DNA from: Flavobacteriales bacterium
GTDB taxonomy: Bacteria > Bacteroidota > Bacteroidia > Flavobacteriales_G > Salibacteraceae
DNA length: 64,000 nucleotides
Direction of reading: 5' to 3'
Assembly: GCA_018660685.1 (NCBI GenBank)
Contig: JABJJW010000023.1
Location: 124,001 to 188,000 of the forward strand
Shown here piece after piece: positions 36,629-47,030 of the stretch (position 1 is its first letter; every line of letters begins with the position of its first letter). The notes beneath the pieces are model-generated. The model made no database searches. It was not told the DNA's origin and saw only the letters and a program-made list of their open reading frames with translations. Position numbers and translations under genes: made by a program.

Positions 36629-37846
36629 ATGGAGCCACACTCTTCCAAAGGCCAAACTGAAAAGGCAATTCTTGTAGGGCTTTCTCACCGTGAGCAGAGC
36701 TCCGAAAAACTCGAAGAGTATCTAGATGAACTTGACTTTCTCTCGAGAACCCTTGGTTTGAAACCTGTTCATCGGTTCACCCAAAACTTAGACATGCCAC
36801 ACATAGCGACGTTCGTCGGTAGTGGTAAACTTGAAGAGATTAAGACCTATGTCAAAGACAATAAGATTGACGTTGTCATTTTCGATGATGATTTGAGTCC
36901 ATCTCAGATGCGCAATATTGAAAAGACATTGGATAGAAAGATCTATGATCGCAGTTTATTAATTCTCGATATTTTTCAATCTCGTGCTCAAACAGCGCAG
37001 GCAAAAACTCAGGTTGAGTTGGCCCGAAATGAGTACTTGCTTCCTCGATTGACAAGGATGTGGACCCACCTTGAACGTCAGAGAGGTGGTACATCGACAA
37101 GAGGCGGCGCCGGTGAAAAGGAAATTGAGACCGACAGGAGAATGATTCGAAATCAGATTTCGGTTCTAAAAAAGAAGCTGGAAAAAATTGATAAGCAGGC
37201 ATCAACCCAACGCGCAAACCGCGGTAGCTTAATCAGAGTTTCTCTTGTTGGTTATACAAATGTCGGGAAGTCTACGATCATGAATTTGCTCTCCAAGAGC
37301 AAGGTCTTTGCTGAAAACAAACTGTTTGCAACGCTCGATACAACAGTTCGAAAGGTTGTGATTAAAAACTTGCCTTTCTTGCTTGCCGATACAGTTGGAT
37401 TCATCAGGAAACTCCCACATCAGTTGGTCGAATCATTTAAGTCAACCCTGGATGAAGTTCGAGAATCAGATGTTCTTCTACATGTCGTCGATATCTCTCA
37501 CCCTCAATGGGAAGATCATCTACAAACAGTTGAAAAAACACTCGCCGAAATTCACGCAGCGGATAAACCGGTTATCGTCGTATTCAATAAAATTGACAGC
37601 TACCCGGAACCGCCAAATGAAGAATGGAAGTGGGAAGGAGAGATCAACCCAGCAACTAGGTTGAGTGATTTAAAGAAGTCTTGGATGTCAAAACAGGACC
37701 ATGACGTCATTTTTATTTCGGCCAAGGACCGAACCAATCTTGAAGAATTTCGAGAACTTTTATATCGGAGGGTGCGGGAGATTCATATGAAGCGATATCC
37801 TTACAATAGCTTTCTCTATGAGATCCCCGAAGATGACGTTAGCTAG
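36629..37846 (+). CDS. hflX: GTPase HflX
   Basis: RGGTSTRGGAGEKEIETDRR, GYTNVGKSTIMNLL, LADTVGFIRKLPHQLVESFKSTLDEV, NKID. Confidence 0.95.
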   Translation: MEPHSSKGQTEKAILVGLSHREQSSEKLEEYLDELDFLSRTLGLKPVHRFTQNLDMPHIATFVGSGKLEEIKTYVKDNKIDVVIFDDDLSPSQMRNIEKTLDRKIYDRSLLILDIFQSRAQTAQAKTQVELARNEYLLPRLTRMWTHLERQRGGTSTRGGAGEKEIETDRRMIRNQISVLKKKLEKIDKQASTQRANRGSLIRVSLVGYTNVGKSTIMNLLSKSKVFAENKLFATLDTTVRKVVIKNLPFLLADTVGFIRKLPHQLVESFKSTLDEVRESDVLLHVVDISHPQWEDHLQTVEKTLAEIHAADKPVIVVFNKIDSYPEPPNEEWKWEGEINPATRLSDLKKSWMSKQDHDVIFISAKDRTNLEEFRELLYRRVREIHMKRYPYNSFLYEIPEDDVS

Positions 37847-39983
37847 CGCTATTCATCTCACTCGCAACAAGAACCGCTTCATTCAACTGAACATCTTTTT
37901 TCAGCTTTTTCATCCACTTCTCATTGATATCGACCTTGATTGTATCTGACTGAATATCTTCCAAATCAGACGCTAAATTCGAGACCAAGAGTGATTCTAT
38001 GGGAACCAGCATATCCTTAAACTCTTTCTCTTGCTCTTCAAGATTCATTTGCTTGATTACGTACTCATCATATTTAAGTGATGCGACTGTTTGTTCAGAT
38101 TCAGCCTTGAGACGAATACCATTTTCATCAATTTTATTCATCACTGAGTTGCCTTGAATTCTCTTCTTGCTCCGTACAATAATGTCCTCCTCATTGTAGG
38201 TAGGATTCCAAACTGTGTAAGAAGCTGCTGGAATTTCATCCCATTCCATCACGTGGTCATGCTCCTTTTCCCCAATATCAATGTGGTTGTATTGATCTGG
38301 GAACATTATGTCGGGGCCGACTCCTTTGATTTGAGTGGCATCCCCATTGATTCGATAAAATTTCTGTGTGGTTACTTTCAATGCGCCTAAAGGTCTCAGG
38401 TCTCGATCTGCAGCGGTTAATGCTCGATCAAGCTCCAAGAATCGTTGGACCGTTCCTTTTCCAAATGAAGAACGTGAACCCATGATTATTCCACGGTCAT
38501 AGTCTTGTATTGCAGCCGCTAGAATCTCGGAAGCGGATGCGCTAAAATGATTGATCATCACAATCAGTGGCCCATCATACACAACGGTCATATCATTATC
38601 CTTCTTCACCTCTGGCTTCGTATATCGTCCTTTCACCTGAACCACAGGTCCCTGTTTCACAAAATGACCTGTCATTTGAATTGCGTCTCTCAGCGAGCCC
38701 CCGCCGTTTCCTCTCAAATCCAGAATGACCCCATCAACCTTTTCTGATTTCAATTTCTCAAGTTCAATTTTCACATCCTTGGCTGCTGACCGGCCGCCGG
38801 TTTTATTGAAATCTGCGTAGAATTTAGGCAGTTTGATATAGCCAATTTTATCCCCCGTCTCATTCTGAAGAATTGCCGACTTAGCGTAGGTTTCAGCTAG
38901 GACAACGATGTCACGAATGATCGATATCTCTTTAATTTGACCGCTAATTTTCTTAATGGTCAGTCTGACCTCAGTTCCTTTCTTTCCTCGAATGAGTTTT
39001 ACAGCTTCGTCCAGTCTCATGTCGACCACGTCAACTGGTGCATCAGTTGCCTGAGCGACTTTGAGAATCATATCTCCTTCCTCTAATTCACCTTGTCTGT
39101 AAGACGCACTGCCTGGAACAATTCTCGTCACCTTGATATAGCCATCCTTTTCTTGGAGTTGGGCGCCAATTCCCTCGAGTTGACCGCTCATTGAAATGTC
39201 AAAATTCTCCTTATCCTTTGGGGGGAAATAACCTGTGTGAGGCCCAAAAACATTCATAATCGAATTGAGGTAAACCTCTTTCAAATCGTCTCTGTTCCAC
39301 TTCTCCATTCGATCAAAAAAGCGTTGATTTGACTTGCTCAAGCTCTTTCGAGCCTTGGCCTCCACTTGCTCAAACGAACGAATGGTCATGGTATCATTAT
39401 CTGCGCTTGTCTCCTCTTGCTTTTTCTCCATCTCATGAATCCGAGCCATCATCTGGTATTTCAGCAACTGTGACCATAAAGCCTTGAGCTCCTTCTTCGT
39501 AGATTGAAACCCCCTCTTCTCACCATCCAGCTCGACCTGACCTCCTTCTGAATAATCAAATGATTCGGACAGCAACTCCTCATAGTAAGACCTTGACTCC
39601 TTTACTCTCTTTGTCAAAATCTCAAAGGATAGATCGAAGAATTCGTAATCTGATGTCTTGATGGCATCATCGATTTGACTCTTGTGCTTGGAGAGTTTCT
39701 GCACATCCTCTTCTAATAAAAACCTTTTCGCGTAATCCAATCTCTTCAGGTAGAGATCAAAAACATCTTCCGAAAATTCATCATTGATCTGCTTCGGGCT
39801 ATAGTGACTGCTCTTCAAACTGTTGATCAGCACTTGCATGAGGACCTCATCCTTTTTCGTTGATTCGCTTGCTGTTGGCTCTCCGAAAGTGGGTGAGCTC
39901 GTTTCGAATACTATGTAAGAGGATAGGGTGAGAGCCGCAATTGTTGCAACTAATATTTGAAGACTTCTAAATCTCATAATCAT
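37839..39983 (-). CDS. prc: Carboxy-terminal processing (tail-specific) protease, S41 family
   Basis: PDZ domain, LRGNGGGSLRDAIQMTGHF, SASASEILAAAIQDYDRGIIMGSRSSFGKGTVQ (catalytic S/K). Confidence 0.92.
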   Translation of the reverse strand: MIMRFRSLQILVATIAALTLSSYIVFETSSPTFGEPTASESTKKDEVLMQVLINSLKSSHYSPKQINDEFSEDVFDLYLKRLDYAKRFLLEEDVQKLSKHKSQIDDAIKTSDYEFFDLSFEILTKRVKESRSYYEELLSESFDYSEGGQVELDGEKRGFQSTKKELKALWSQLLKYQMMARIHEMEKKQEETSADNDTMTIRSFEQVEAKARKSLSKSNQRFFDRMEKWNRDDLKEVYLNSIMNVFGPHTGYFPPKDKENFDISMSGQLEGIGAQLQEKDGYIKVTRIVPGSASYRQGELEEGDMILKVAQATDAPVDVVDMRLDEAVKLIRGKKGTEVRLTIKKISGQIKEISIIRDIVVLAETYAKSAILQNETGDKIGYIKLPKFYADFNKTGGRSAAKDVKIELEKLKSEKVDGVILDLRGNGGGSLRDAIQMTGHFVKQGPVVQVKGRYTKPEVKKDNDMTVVYDGPLIVMINHFSASASEILAAAIQDYDRGIIMGSRSSFGKGTVQRFLELDRALTAADRDLRPLGALKVTTQKFYRINGDATQIKGVGPDIMFPDQYNHIDIGEKEHDHVMEWDEIPAASYTVWNPTYNEEDIIVRSKKRIQGNSVMNKIDENGIRLKAESEQTVASLKYDEYVIKQMNLEEQEKEFKDMLVPIESLLVSNLASDLEDIQSDTIKVDINEKWMKKLKKDVQLNEAVLVASEMNSAS

Positions 39984-40095
39984 TATTTCGCTTTAGAATC
40001 ACAAGAAACCTTGATAATTCGAGTGCTAGATTATCAAAAATAACACCAGTGCGCTTACATTTAGGCCGCTTTAATGTGAAAAGTCCCTAACTACT

Positions 40096-43000
40096 ATGAT
40101 AAAACAACTACTTACGCTGTCTCTCTGTCTCGGAATTATTGACCTAATAATTGCCCAAGACACCGCTCCGCTTTCGCTTACAAACGGAACTTTCGAAATT
40201 GAACTTGATGTAGATAAACAACTGAGTTCGGATGAAGTAAAGTCTTGGCCCTCATATGGCGCGAAGTTTTTGGGCCTAGTAAAACTATCTCAATACCCTT
40301 CCCCAGCTCAGACCAAAGTGCTGATTGAAGCTGGGGTCCAGATCCTTGATTACTATCCCAAAGGGTTTTACTCTGTGTCGATCGACAAGGTCGCGAACTT
40401 AAGCTCATTGACCGGCTTTGGAGTCGAAGCACATTCCCCGTTTAAGGCAGAGTATAAACTCGGACTAGATATCAATTCAATTCCAGCCAGAGCTGTTGCG
40501 AAAGACGATAAGGTTCTTGTAAACCTGCTCCATTTCAAGCATATCGATCACGAAAGATTCTTGGGCTGGTTGGCCAACAATGAATTTGACATCATTGGGG
40601 ACAAGGTGTCGTATGATTTTATTACGGTTTCTGTTGATCCTGATGAAATAATGGCATTAGCAGGAATTGCCGCTGTTGAGCGCGTTTCATGGGTCTACGA
40701 TAATGGAGTGCCTGAAAACTATACTGGCCGAACGAGTCACCGAACGAATGTCATTTCATATGGAAACTCTTACGGATTAGGATATTCAGGTGAAGGCGTA
40801 AACGTCATGCTCCAAGATGATGGAGGAATCGGAACCCATATCGATCATCACGGTCGAGTTGCTATGCAATTTTATCCTGCTGAGGGAGGAACACATGGGG
40901 ACCACGTTGGAGGTACAATTGCTGGTTCTGGTAATCTCGACCCGACTGTGGAAGGACAAGCTCGGGGAGCTGACCTCTATGTCTACAAGGCAGCAGATGC
41001 TGATCCAAATTGGAACTATCAAGGGTTTGATAGTGTTTATAATCATTACGACGCGTATGATGTCGTTATATCATCGACCTCTTACAGCAACGGCTGTAAC
41101 GCTGGATACACCGCATTCGCGAGACTCATGGATGCGCAAGTCTATGATCTACCTAGCATGATGCATGTTTTTTCTGCCGGAAATAGCGGCACCTCAAATT
41201 GTGGCTATGGGGCGGGATCCGTTTGGGGAAATGTAACCGGCGGGCACAAGATTGGCAAGAATGTAATCACCGTTGCGAACCTAACTGGAACTGATGTTAT
41301 ATCCACAAGCAGTAGTAGAGGACCTGCGCACGATGGAAGAATCAAGCCAGACATCAGCGCAAAAGGAACTCAAGTACGCTCTACTATTAGCAACAATGAG
41401 TACGACATCTACTCCGGAACATCTATGTCATGTCCAGGCGTTTCTGGGACACTCGCTGTCTTATATGAAGCATATGAAGATGTTCACGGTGAGAAACCAA
41501 ACAGCGGGTTGATAAAGGCCACTGTTTTAAACACCGCCGACGATCTTGGAAATGATGGGCCTGATTTCATCCATGGGTGGGGCCGAATTAATGCGCGAAA
41601 AGCATTTGAGGCTTTTGAATCAAGTCAATGGGTACTCGATAGTTTGGGTGATGGTGACTCAGCCACATTGACAATCAACGTTCCTTCCGGGTTAGAGAAT
41701 GCTCGTTTCATGCTGTACTGGGTCGACCCAGAGGCATCGGCTGGCGCGTCCACCGCGCTCATCAATGATTTGGATTTGACGGTAACTGATCCAAATAGCG
41801 GAGTCAAGTTCCCATATCTACTCGATCATACACCAAACGCTACGACGTTAGCATTGCCTGCCATCAATGGAGCAGATCACCTAAATAATATGGAGCAAGT
41901 CGAATTTGACTCTCCGACAGCAGGCGACTATACCTTGAAAATTAAAGGATATGATGTCCCAATGGGGCCGCAGAAATTCTATGTCGTTTATTGGTTTGAG
42001 GAGCCGGCCATAACGTTAACATATCCAGTCGGCGGAGAATCATTCTTTCCGCAAGGCAGTGAGCTCATTCGCTGGGACAGCCCTTTAGATAGTGGCGCTG
42101 TTCTACTAGAATACTCAACCGATGCCGGCGCAACTTGGACCACGATCTCATCGAGCACTTCGATATCTCAAAAGTATTACACCTGGACTCCACCCGCAGT
42201 TGCCGAAGGAGATGTGCAAATCAGGATATCCCAAGGCTCTGCATCGGATCAATCTGATAATTTTTCCATCATGGCGGTTTCTTCGGTCCTTGACGTCGCT
42301 TTTGCTTGCCCTGATTCTATTGGGTTGACTTGGTCAAATATTAACACTGCCTTGAGCTATGATGTCTACAAGCTAGGGAACAAGTACATGGATTCTATTG
42401 GCACATCTACAACCACTGAATTTGTAGATTACTTGTCCAATCCATATGATGACATGCTTTGGTATTCAGTTTCTTCAGATGGACCAGATGGCGCGAAGAG
42501 CAAAAGAAAAATAGCTGTGAAGAAGACCCCTGGATTGACAAACTGCTTTCTTCCAATTGATTTAGAAGTAACAAGCGTCCTTCCCTCGAGCACTTCACTG
42601 TTCGCATGCGAAAGCGACAGTCAGTCAGTCGCTATGATCGTTACCAACACTGGAAATAGCCCTGTCGCTTCAGTTGATGCTGAAGTGAAACTTGGTGGCA
42701 CCGTAATGGCTAGTGAAACATTCAGTATCAACCTGGCTCCGCTGGCTTCAGATACACTCACTTTTTCATCCGGGATTCTTTTATCGCCTGGAGTTAATGA
42801 GTACACATACAAGATTGACTTGACGAATGATGCAAATCCATACAATGACAGCTCCATCGCCACGTACGCTCTAGACGAACGGAGTCAGTTTCAAGCCTTC
42901 TGGAGCGAGAGCTTTGACTCCTATCAGAGTTGCTTTACAGATGCGAATTGTGAACTCGGTGTCTGCGAACTAGACACGACGTGGAAAAACGAAGAGAACC

Positions 43001-43914
43001 AAGTTATAGACGATATTGATTTTCGCGTAAATCAAGGGGGAACGCCTTCCCAGTTCACAGGGCCATCTTCTGATCATACATCTGGCGGAGGTAAATACTT
43101 ATACTTAGAAGCCAGTGGGGGATGCACAGGGCAGGAAGCCTTATTGATCTCTCCTTGTATAAATTTAACGGGAGATGTCCAGCCGATCATTTCGTTCTGG
43201 TTTCACATGTACGGAGCCAACATGGGTTCATTGCATATGGATGTATTTGATGGCGCGAACTGGACGAATGATGTCATGCCTGTAATTTCAGGTGACCAAG
43301 GAAATGTTTGGAATATTGAAGAGGTAGATCTTTCAGCGTTTGCTGGAATGACAATCAACATTCGGTTCAGAGGAATCACCGGGGCAGACTATTCCAGTGA
43401 TATAGCAATAGATGACATCTTACTTTATCATCCTCCGATTGCAGATTTCGAATATGAGACTTTGCCGGGGCAAACGGTACTCTTCACGGACGAAAGTTAT
43501 TATGGAGACACCATGTCTTTTGATCTTGGAAACGGCGTTGTAATGGGAAGCGTACCAGCTTCGTACACATATTCTCAGGTCTCAGCCTACACGGTCACTC
43601 AAATTGTGTCAAATCCAATTGGATCAGACACAGCGGTGCGAGAAATAAATAACCTCGGAACCATCGAGACCAGCGAGGGTCAGGTGCTTGTTTTTCCAAA
43701 CCCAGCTTCTGAAGTTCTGCACTTCATGCTGCCACCGACCCATCAAGTAGAAAGAATCGTGCTTCTCACAACCGATGGCAGAGTCATTCATACCGTCATT
43801 CCTTCTCGATCTACTCAAGTTCAGATGAGCGTAGGTAGTCTTGCTAACGGGACGTACTTACTCGAGTTTGTTGGAAACGAGCGATATTCGATGCCCGTAA
43901 TCATCCGCCACTGA
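40096..43914 (+). CDS. S8 family (subtilisin-like) serine peptidase with T9SS type A C-terminal sorting domain
   Basis: Catalytic D (VNVMLQDDGGIGTHIDHHG), H (GGTHGDHVGGTIAGSG), S (YSGTSMSCPGVSGTLAVL); C-terminal VLVFPNPASEVLHFMLP...GSLANGTYLLEFVGNERYSMPVIIRH. Confidence 0.93.
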   Translation: MIKQLLTLSLCLGIIDLIIAQDTAPLSLTNGTFEIELDVDKQLSSDEVKSWPSYGAKFLGLVKLSQYPSPAQTKVLIEAGVQILDYYPKGFYSVSIDKVANLSSLTGFGVEAHSPFKAEYKLGLDINSIPARAVAKDDKVLVNLLHFKHIDHERFLGWLANNEFDIIGDKVSYDFITVSVDPDEIMALAGIAAVERVSWVYDNGVPENYTGRTSHRTNVISYGNSYGLGYSGEGVNVMLQDDGGIGTHIDHHGRVAMQFYPAEGGTHGDHVGGTIAGSGNLDPTVEGQARGADLYVYKAADADPNWNYQGFDSVYNHYDAYDVVISSTSYSNGCNAGYTAFARLMDAQVYDLPSMMHVFSAGNSGTSNCGYGAGSVWGNVTGGHKIGKNVITVANLTGTDVISTSSSRGPAHDGRIKPDISAKGTQVRSTISNNEYDIYSGTSMSCPGVSGTLAVLYEAYEDVHGEKPNSGLIKATVLNTADDLGNDGPDFIHGWGRINARKAFEAFESSQWVLDSLGDGDSATLTINVPSGLENARFMLYWVDPEASAGASTALINDLDLTVTDPNSGVKFPYLLDHTPNATTLALPAINGADHLNNMEQVEFDSPTAGDYTLKIKGYDVPMGPQKFYVVYWFEEPAITLTYPVGGESFFPQGSELIRWDSPLDSGAVLLEYSTDAGATWTTISSSTSISQKYYTWTPPAVAEGDVQIRISQGSASDQSDNFSIMAVSSVLDVAFACPDSIGLTWSNINTALSYDVYKLGNKYMDSIGTSTTTEFVDYLSNPYDDMLWYSVSSDGPDGAKSKRKIAVKKTPGLTNCFLPIDLEVTSVLPSSTSLFACESDSQSVAMIVTNTGNSPVASVDAEVKLGGTVMASETFSINLAPLASDTLTFSSGILLSPGVNEYTYKIDLTNDANPYNDSSIATYALDERSQFQAFWSESFDSYQSCFTDANCELGVCELDTTWKNEENQVIDDIDFRVNQGGTPSQFTGPSSDHTSGGGKYLYLEASGGCTGQEALLISPCINLTGDVQPIISFWFHMYGANMGSLHMDVFDGANWTNDVMPVISGDQGNVWNIEEVDLSAFAGMTINIRFRGITGADYSSDIAIDDILLYHPPIADFEYETLPGQTVLFTDESYYGDTMSFDLGNGVVMGSVPASYTYSQVSAYTVTQIVSNPIGSDTAVREINNLGTIETSEGQVLVFPNPASEVLHFMLPPTHQVERIVLLTTDGRVIHTVIPSRSTQVQMSVGSLANGTYLLEFVGNERYSMPVIIRH

Positions 43915-43992
43915 TAGATGATTTTGGTATCACTTTTGCTTTGTTTGGATGCAATGCACTTGAATCCGTTTCTTTGGACTTGAATATTTGGT

Positions 43993-44559
43993 ATGAGATC
44001 TATTGTGTACTTACTTATCGGCTTACTCGGATCTATGAGTTTAACATCTGAGGCTCAAATGACATTTGATGACGTAACAATGCCCGCCGAGTACAAGCTC
44101 AACGAGCAAAGTCTCAAGCTGAATGGAGCTGGTGTGCGAGAAAAATTCTTCCTCGATCTTTATATTGGTGGGCTCTATTTGCAGTCCCCTTCAACCAGCG
44201 CCGATGGGGTAATCAAGGCGGATAAGCCTATGTCCATCAAACTCCATATAATTTCAGGCTTGATTGACAGCGACAAAATGATTGACGCCATCGATGACGG
44301 AATGGATAAGGCCACCAAGGGAAACTCAAGCCAATTTTCAAATGAAATTATTGCCTTTAAAAAGGCGTTCGAAGAGGAAATTCAGGTTGGCGATATTTAC
44401 GATATAACTTACGATCCCTCAAAAGGAACCGTCATATATAAAAATACCAAACTGACAACGACCATCCCAGGTTTCGATTTTAAACAAGCGCTTTTTGGCA
44501 TCTGGCTCTGTGATGACCCAGCTGATGAGGACTTAAAAGAAGGAATGCTAAAGGGCTAA
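43993..44559 (+). CDS. Chalcone isomerase family secreted protein
   Basis: LNGAGVREKFFLDLYIGGLYLQSPS...IKLHIISGLIDSDKMIDAIDDGM; signal peptide. Confidence 0.85.
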   Translation: MRSIVYLLIGLLGSMSLTSEAQMTFDDVTMPAEYKLNEQSLKLNGAGVREKFFLDLYIGGLYLQSPSTSADGVIKADKPMSIKLHIISGLIDSDKMIDAIDDGMDKATKGNSSQFSNEIIAFKKAFEEEIQVGDIYDITYDPSKGTVIYKNTKLTTTIPGFDFKQALFGIWLCDDPADEDLKEGMLKG

Positions 44560-44582
44560 TACAAATTCATTAATCTACGTTT

Positions 44583-45188
44583 ATGAAGACGATCAACTTA
44601 TTGTCTGTACTATTTATACTCACGACCCTACCTGTATTTGCACAACACGATGCGGGTACGGCTCACGACAAAGAAGGTGTTGTGGTTTTTCTCGAATCCA
44701 TGCCTGCCAATCAGTATCGGCACCTTGGTACAGTACAGTGTTCCGCTGTCAGTCCTGACAAAATAGAGCCAATGATCAGCCATATGATCAAGCAAGCCCG
44801 TAAAACTCACGAAGAATTTGATGCTTTGATCTTTCGATCAAACAAGGGTCTGTGCAAGGCTGATATCGTTCAGTACTTCCGTGATCCGAAGGCAAAGCGA
44901 AGCAGAAGCCGCGGTAGAAGTGACGAGGTACCAACAGTGAAGCCTGAATACAAAATGTCCAAGCTTCGAATGAGGAAAGGAACGAACTTGTTCATTCAGA
45001 ACAACCCGACCGACCCTTACACCTTGTTAGGCAAGGTTGAGATCCCAACTAAATTCAAGTCAAGCAACCTAGAATCACTCATGGACGAGATCGTTCGAGT
45101 TGCAAACGAAGCTTACCCAGACAACGACGCTGTAGTGGTAGTTGGAGGGACGAATGTTCGCAAAGCGAACATCATAAAGTTTAAATAA
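44583..45188 (+). CDS. Secreted protein of unknown function with internal duplication
   Basis: 201 aa, signal peptide MKTINLLSVLFILTTLPVFAQ; two homologous ~66 aa halves. Confidence 0.75.
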   Translation: MKTINLLSVLFILTTLPVFAQHDAGTAHDKEGVVVFLESMPANQYRHLGTVQCSAVSPDKIEPMISHMIKQARKTHEEFDALIFRSNKGLCKADIVQYFRDPKAKRSRSRGRSDEVPTVKPEYKMSKLRMRKGTNLFIQNNPTDPYTLLGKVEIPTKFKSSNLESLMDEIVRVANEAYPDNDAVVVVGGTNVRKANIIKFK

Positions 45189-45232
45189 CAACCTTTATAG
45201 GGAAACTTACGTCTTAGAAATAAGACCCGCGG

Positions 45233-45787
45233 ATGATCATAACAGAAGACGATATAAAAGGCTGCATAAACGAAGAGCGAAAGGCTCAACGGAAGGTTTA
45301 TGAGACCTATTATCCTGTTCTGTTAGCCATTGTCCGACGATATATCCGGGATGACGAAGAAGTCTTAGATGTCCTAAACCAGGGCTACATCAAGATCTTT
45401 AAGAAGGTAAATAAATATCATTTCGAAAATTCATTTGAAGGTTGGTGCAAGCGGATTGTAATCAATACGGCTTTGGACCATCTACGATCTTCTAAACGCT
45501 ATCGAGACTTATTTTCTTTCGATGCCATCATGCCTGCAAAGCAGATTTTCAATGATGGATTGAATGAATTGTCGATCAGTGAACTCATGCAGATCATTGA
45601 TACTATATCGCCAATTAGCAAAGTCGTCTTCAACATGTTTGCAATAGACGGCTATAGTCACAAAGAAATCGCTGAACATCTCGGAATATCGGTTGGGACG
45701 TCCAAATGGCACCTTTCCTCAGCGAGGAAACAGATTCAATCGAAACTCAAACTAGCCTATCCCGAGATTTCATTACTCTATGGATGA
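45233..45787 (+). CDS. ECF-type RNA polymerase sigma-70 factor
   Basis: 184 aa; region 2 (DDEEVLDVLNQGYIKIFKKV...FEGWCKRIVINTALDHLRSSKR) and region 4 (VVFNMFAIDGYSHKEIAEHLGISVGTSKWHLSSARKQIQSKL). Confidence 0.93.
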   Translation: MIITEDDIKGCINEERKAQRKVYETYYPVLLAIVRRYIRDDEEVLDVLNQGYIKIFKKVNKYHFENSFEGWCKRIVINTALDHLRSSKRYRDLFSFDAIMPAKQIFNDGLNELSISELMQIIDTISPISKVVFNMFAIDGYSHKEIAEHLGISVGTSKWHLSSARKQIQSKLKLAYPEISLLYG

Positions 45788-47030
45788 TAAGCATCATATA
45801 GACGAGTCATTTAAACAACGATTCTCCGATCTTAAAGACCACTCCACAAATCCTTCAGAACAGTGGTTTGGGTTTGAGTCGAAGCTAAGTATGTTTAATA
45901 CCGTTGCTTCTTCAGCTGGATCGTCGTCCATTGTGGGTGTGTCCTTTTTGAAGATGGCTGCAAGCATTGTATCAGTTATTGGTCTTGCAGGACTAACAAC
46001 ACAAGACGCCCGGGATTCAAATCAGCAATCAACTGGCGTGGAGAAGATAGAAGTGTTCAGCGCTTCTTCCTATGATTTTTCCAACTCGGCTGCGACCTCT
46101 ATGAGTAACGGCGTAATACATACTGAGTTTACAGCGCCGATTCAGCAAGAAGAGGTGATGCTCGCGTCGACTGACGGGATTTCTGACCTTGTCTTTGAAG
46201 AAGAAATTGACGAGTACTATTCTCCGTCAATATCGTCACTGGCTGATAATTCTAGGCCGTCCATTACAGGAATGCTTCGTTTCTCTCGAGAGGAATCGCC
46301 GGCGTTTCTTGTGGATGAAAACAGAAGTATTCCCAAGAATGACTTCAACCCAAAATACTACAGCCCAGTTAGCTATTACGCTCGGGCGGCCATTCGCGTT
46401 GGAAATGGCGAATCAAACTCTCGTGTGATTGAAAACTCCACTACACTCAATGGTGTCCTCGGTATTGGGTTAGCCTATTCCATTACCCCAAATACCTTCT
46501 TGAGTATCGAAGCAAACTACCTTAAACGGTCCGGAAACGGCATCGAACGATCAAAAGAATACGATATAGATCCGGTGGTTTCTGCCTTTAGCAATTCAAA
46601 TTACCTCAACAGCAATGAATTTTCAGCGGAAGATTTCCGAGTTCAGAAAAGCCTTGTTGCCACTGACTTGAACTATTTGCATCTTCCCGTAATGGTGCAC
46701 GTGGTCCTTAATCACCAATCCAGTGCTTCTATTGGGTTTTACACTGACTATTTGATTTCTGTTCGGAATGAGAGTTTTATGATCTATAACTCAGAACACT
46801 ACATCACTACCAAAACCTTCCTCGCCGAAGAGCGATCTAAGAAAGGTTTAAATTCAATGCGCTATGGATTGATGGCTGGGTATCAGCATTCAATCAACTC
46901 CAAGATATCTCTTGACGCTCGGGCGATGCTTCCAATTAGCAGCAGCTATGACCGGTCTAGTGAATACGATATTGAGCGGGAGCCAAATCAATTGGTTGAC
47001 CTTAATATCGGTCTGATCTATAAGATCTAA
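45780..47030 (+). CDS. Putative dual-membrane-spanning anti-sigma factor: cytosolic N-terminus, single TM, linker, outer-membrane beta-barrel
   Basis: ATGGATGA overlap with ECF sigma stop; TM at about FLKMAASIVSVIGLAGLTT; low-complexity linker; C-terminal barrel-like strands (LNGVLGIGLAYSITPNTFLSIEANYLKRSG ... MRYGLMAGYQHSINSKISLDARAMLPISSS...LVDLNIGLIYKI). Confidence 0.65.
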   Translation: MDDKHHIDESFKQRFSDLKDHSTNPSEQWFGFESKLSMFNTVASSAGSSSIVGVSFLKMAASIVSVIGLAGLTTQDARDSNQQSTGVEKIEVFSASSYDFSNSAATSMSNGVIHTEFTAPIQQEEVMLASTDGISDLVFEEEIDEYYSPSISSLADNSRPSITGMLRFSREESPAFLVDENRSIPKNDFNPKYYSPVSYYARAAIRVGNGESNSRVIENSTTLNGVLGIGLAYSITPNTFLSIEANYLKRSGNGIERSKEYDIDPVVSAFSNSNYLNSNEFSAEDFRVQKSLVATDLNYLHLPVMVHVVLNHQSSASIGFYTDYLISVRNESFMIYNSEHYITTKTFLAEERSKKGLNSMRYGLMAGYQHSINSKISLDARAMLPISSSYDRSSEYDIEREPNQLVDLNIGLIYKI

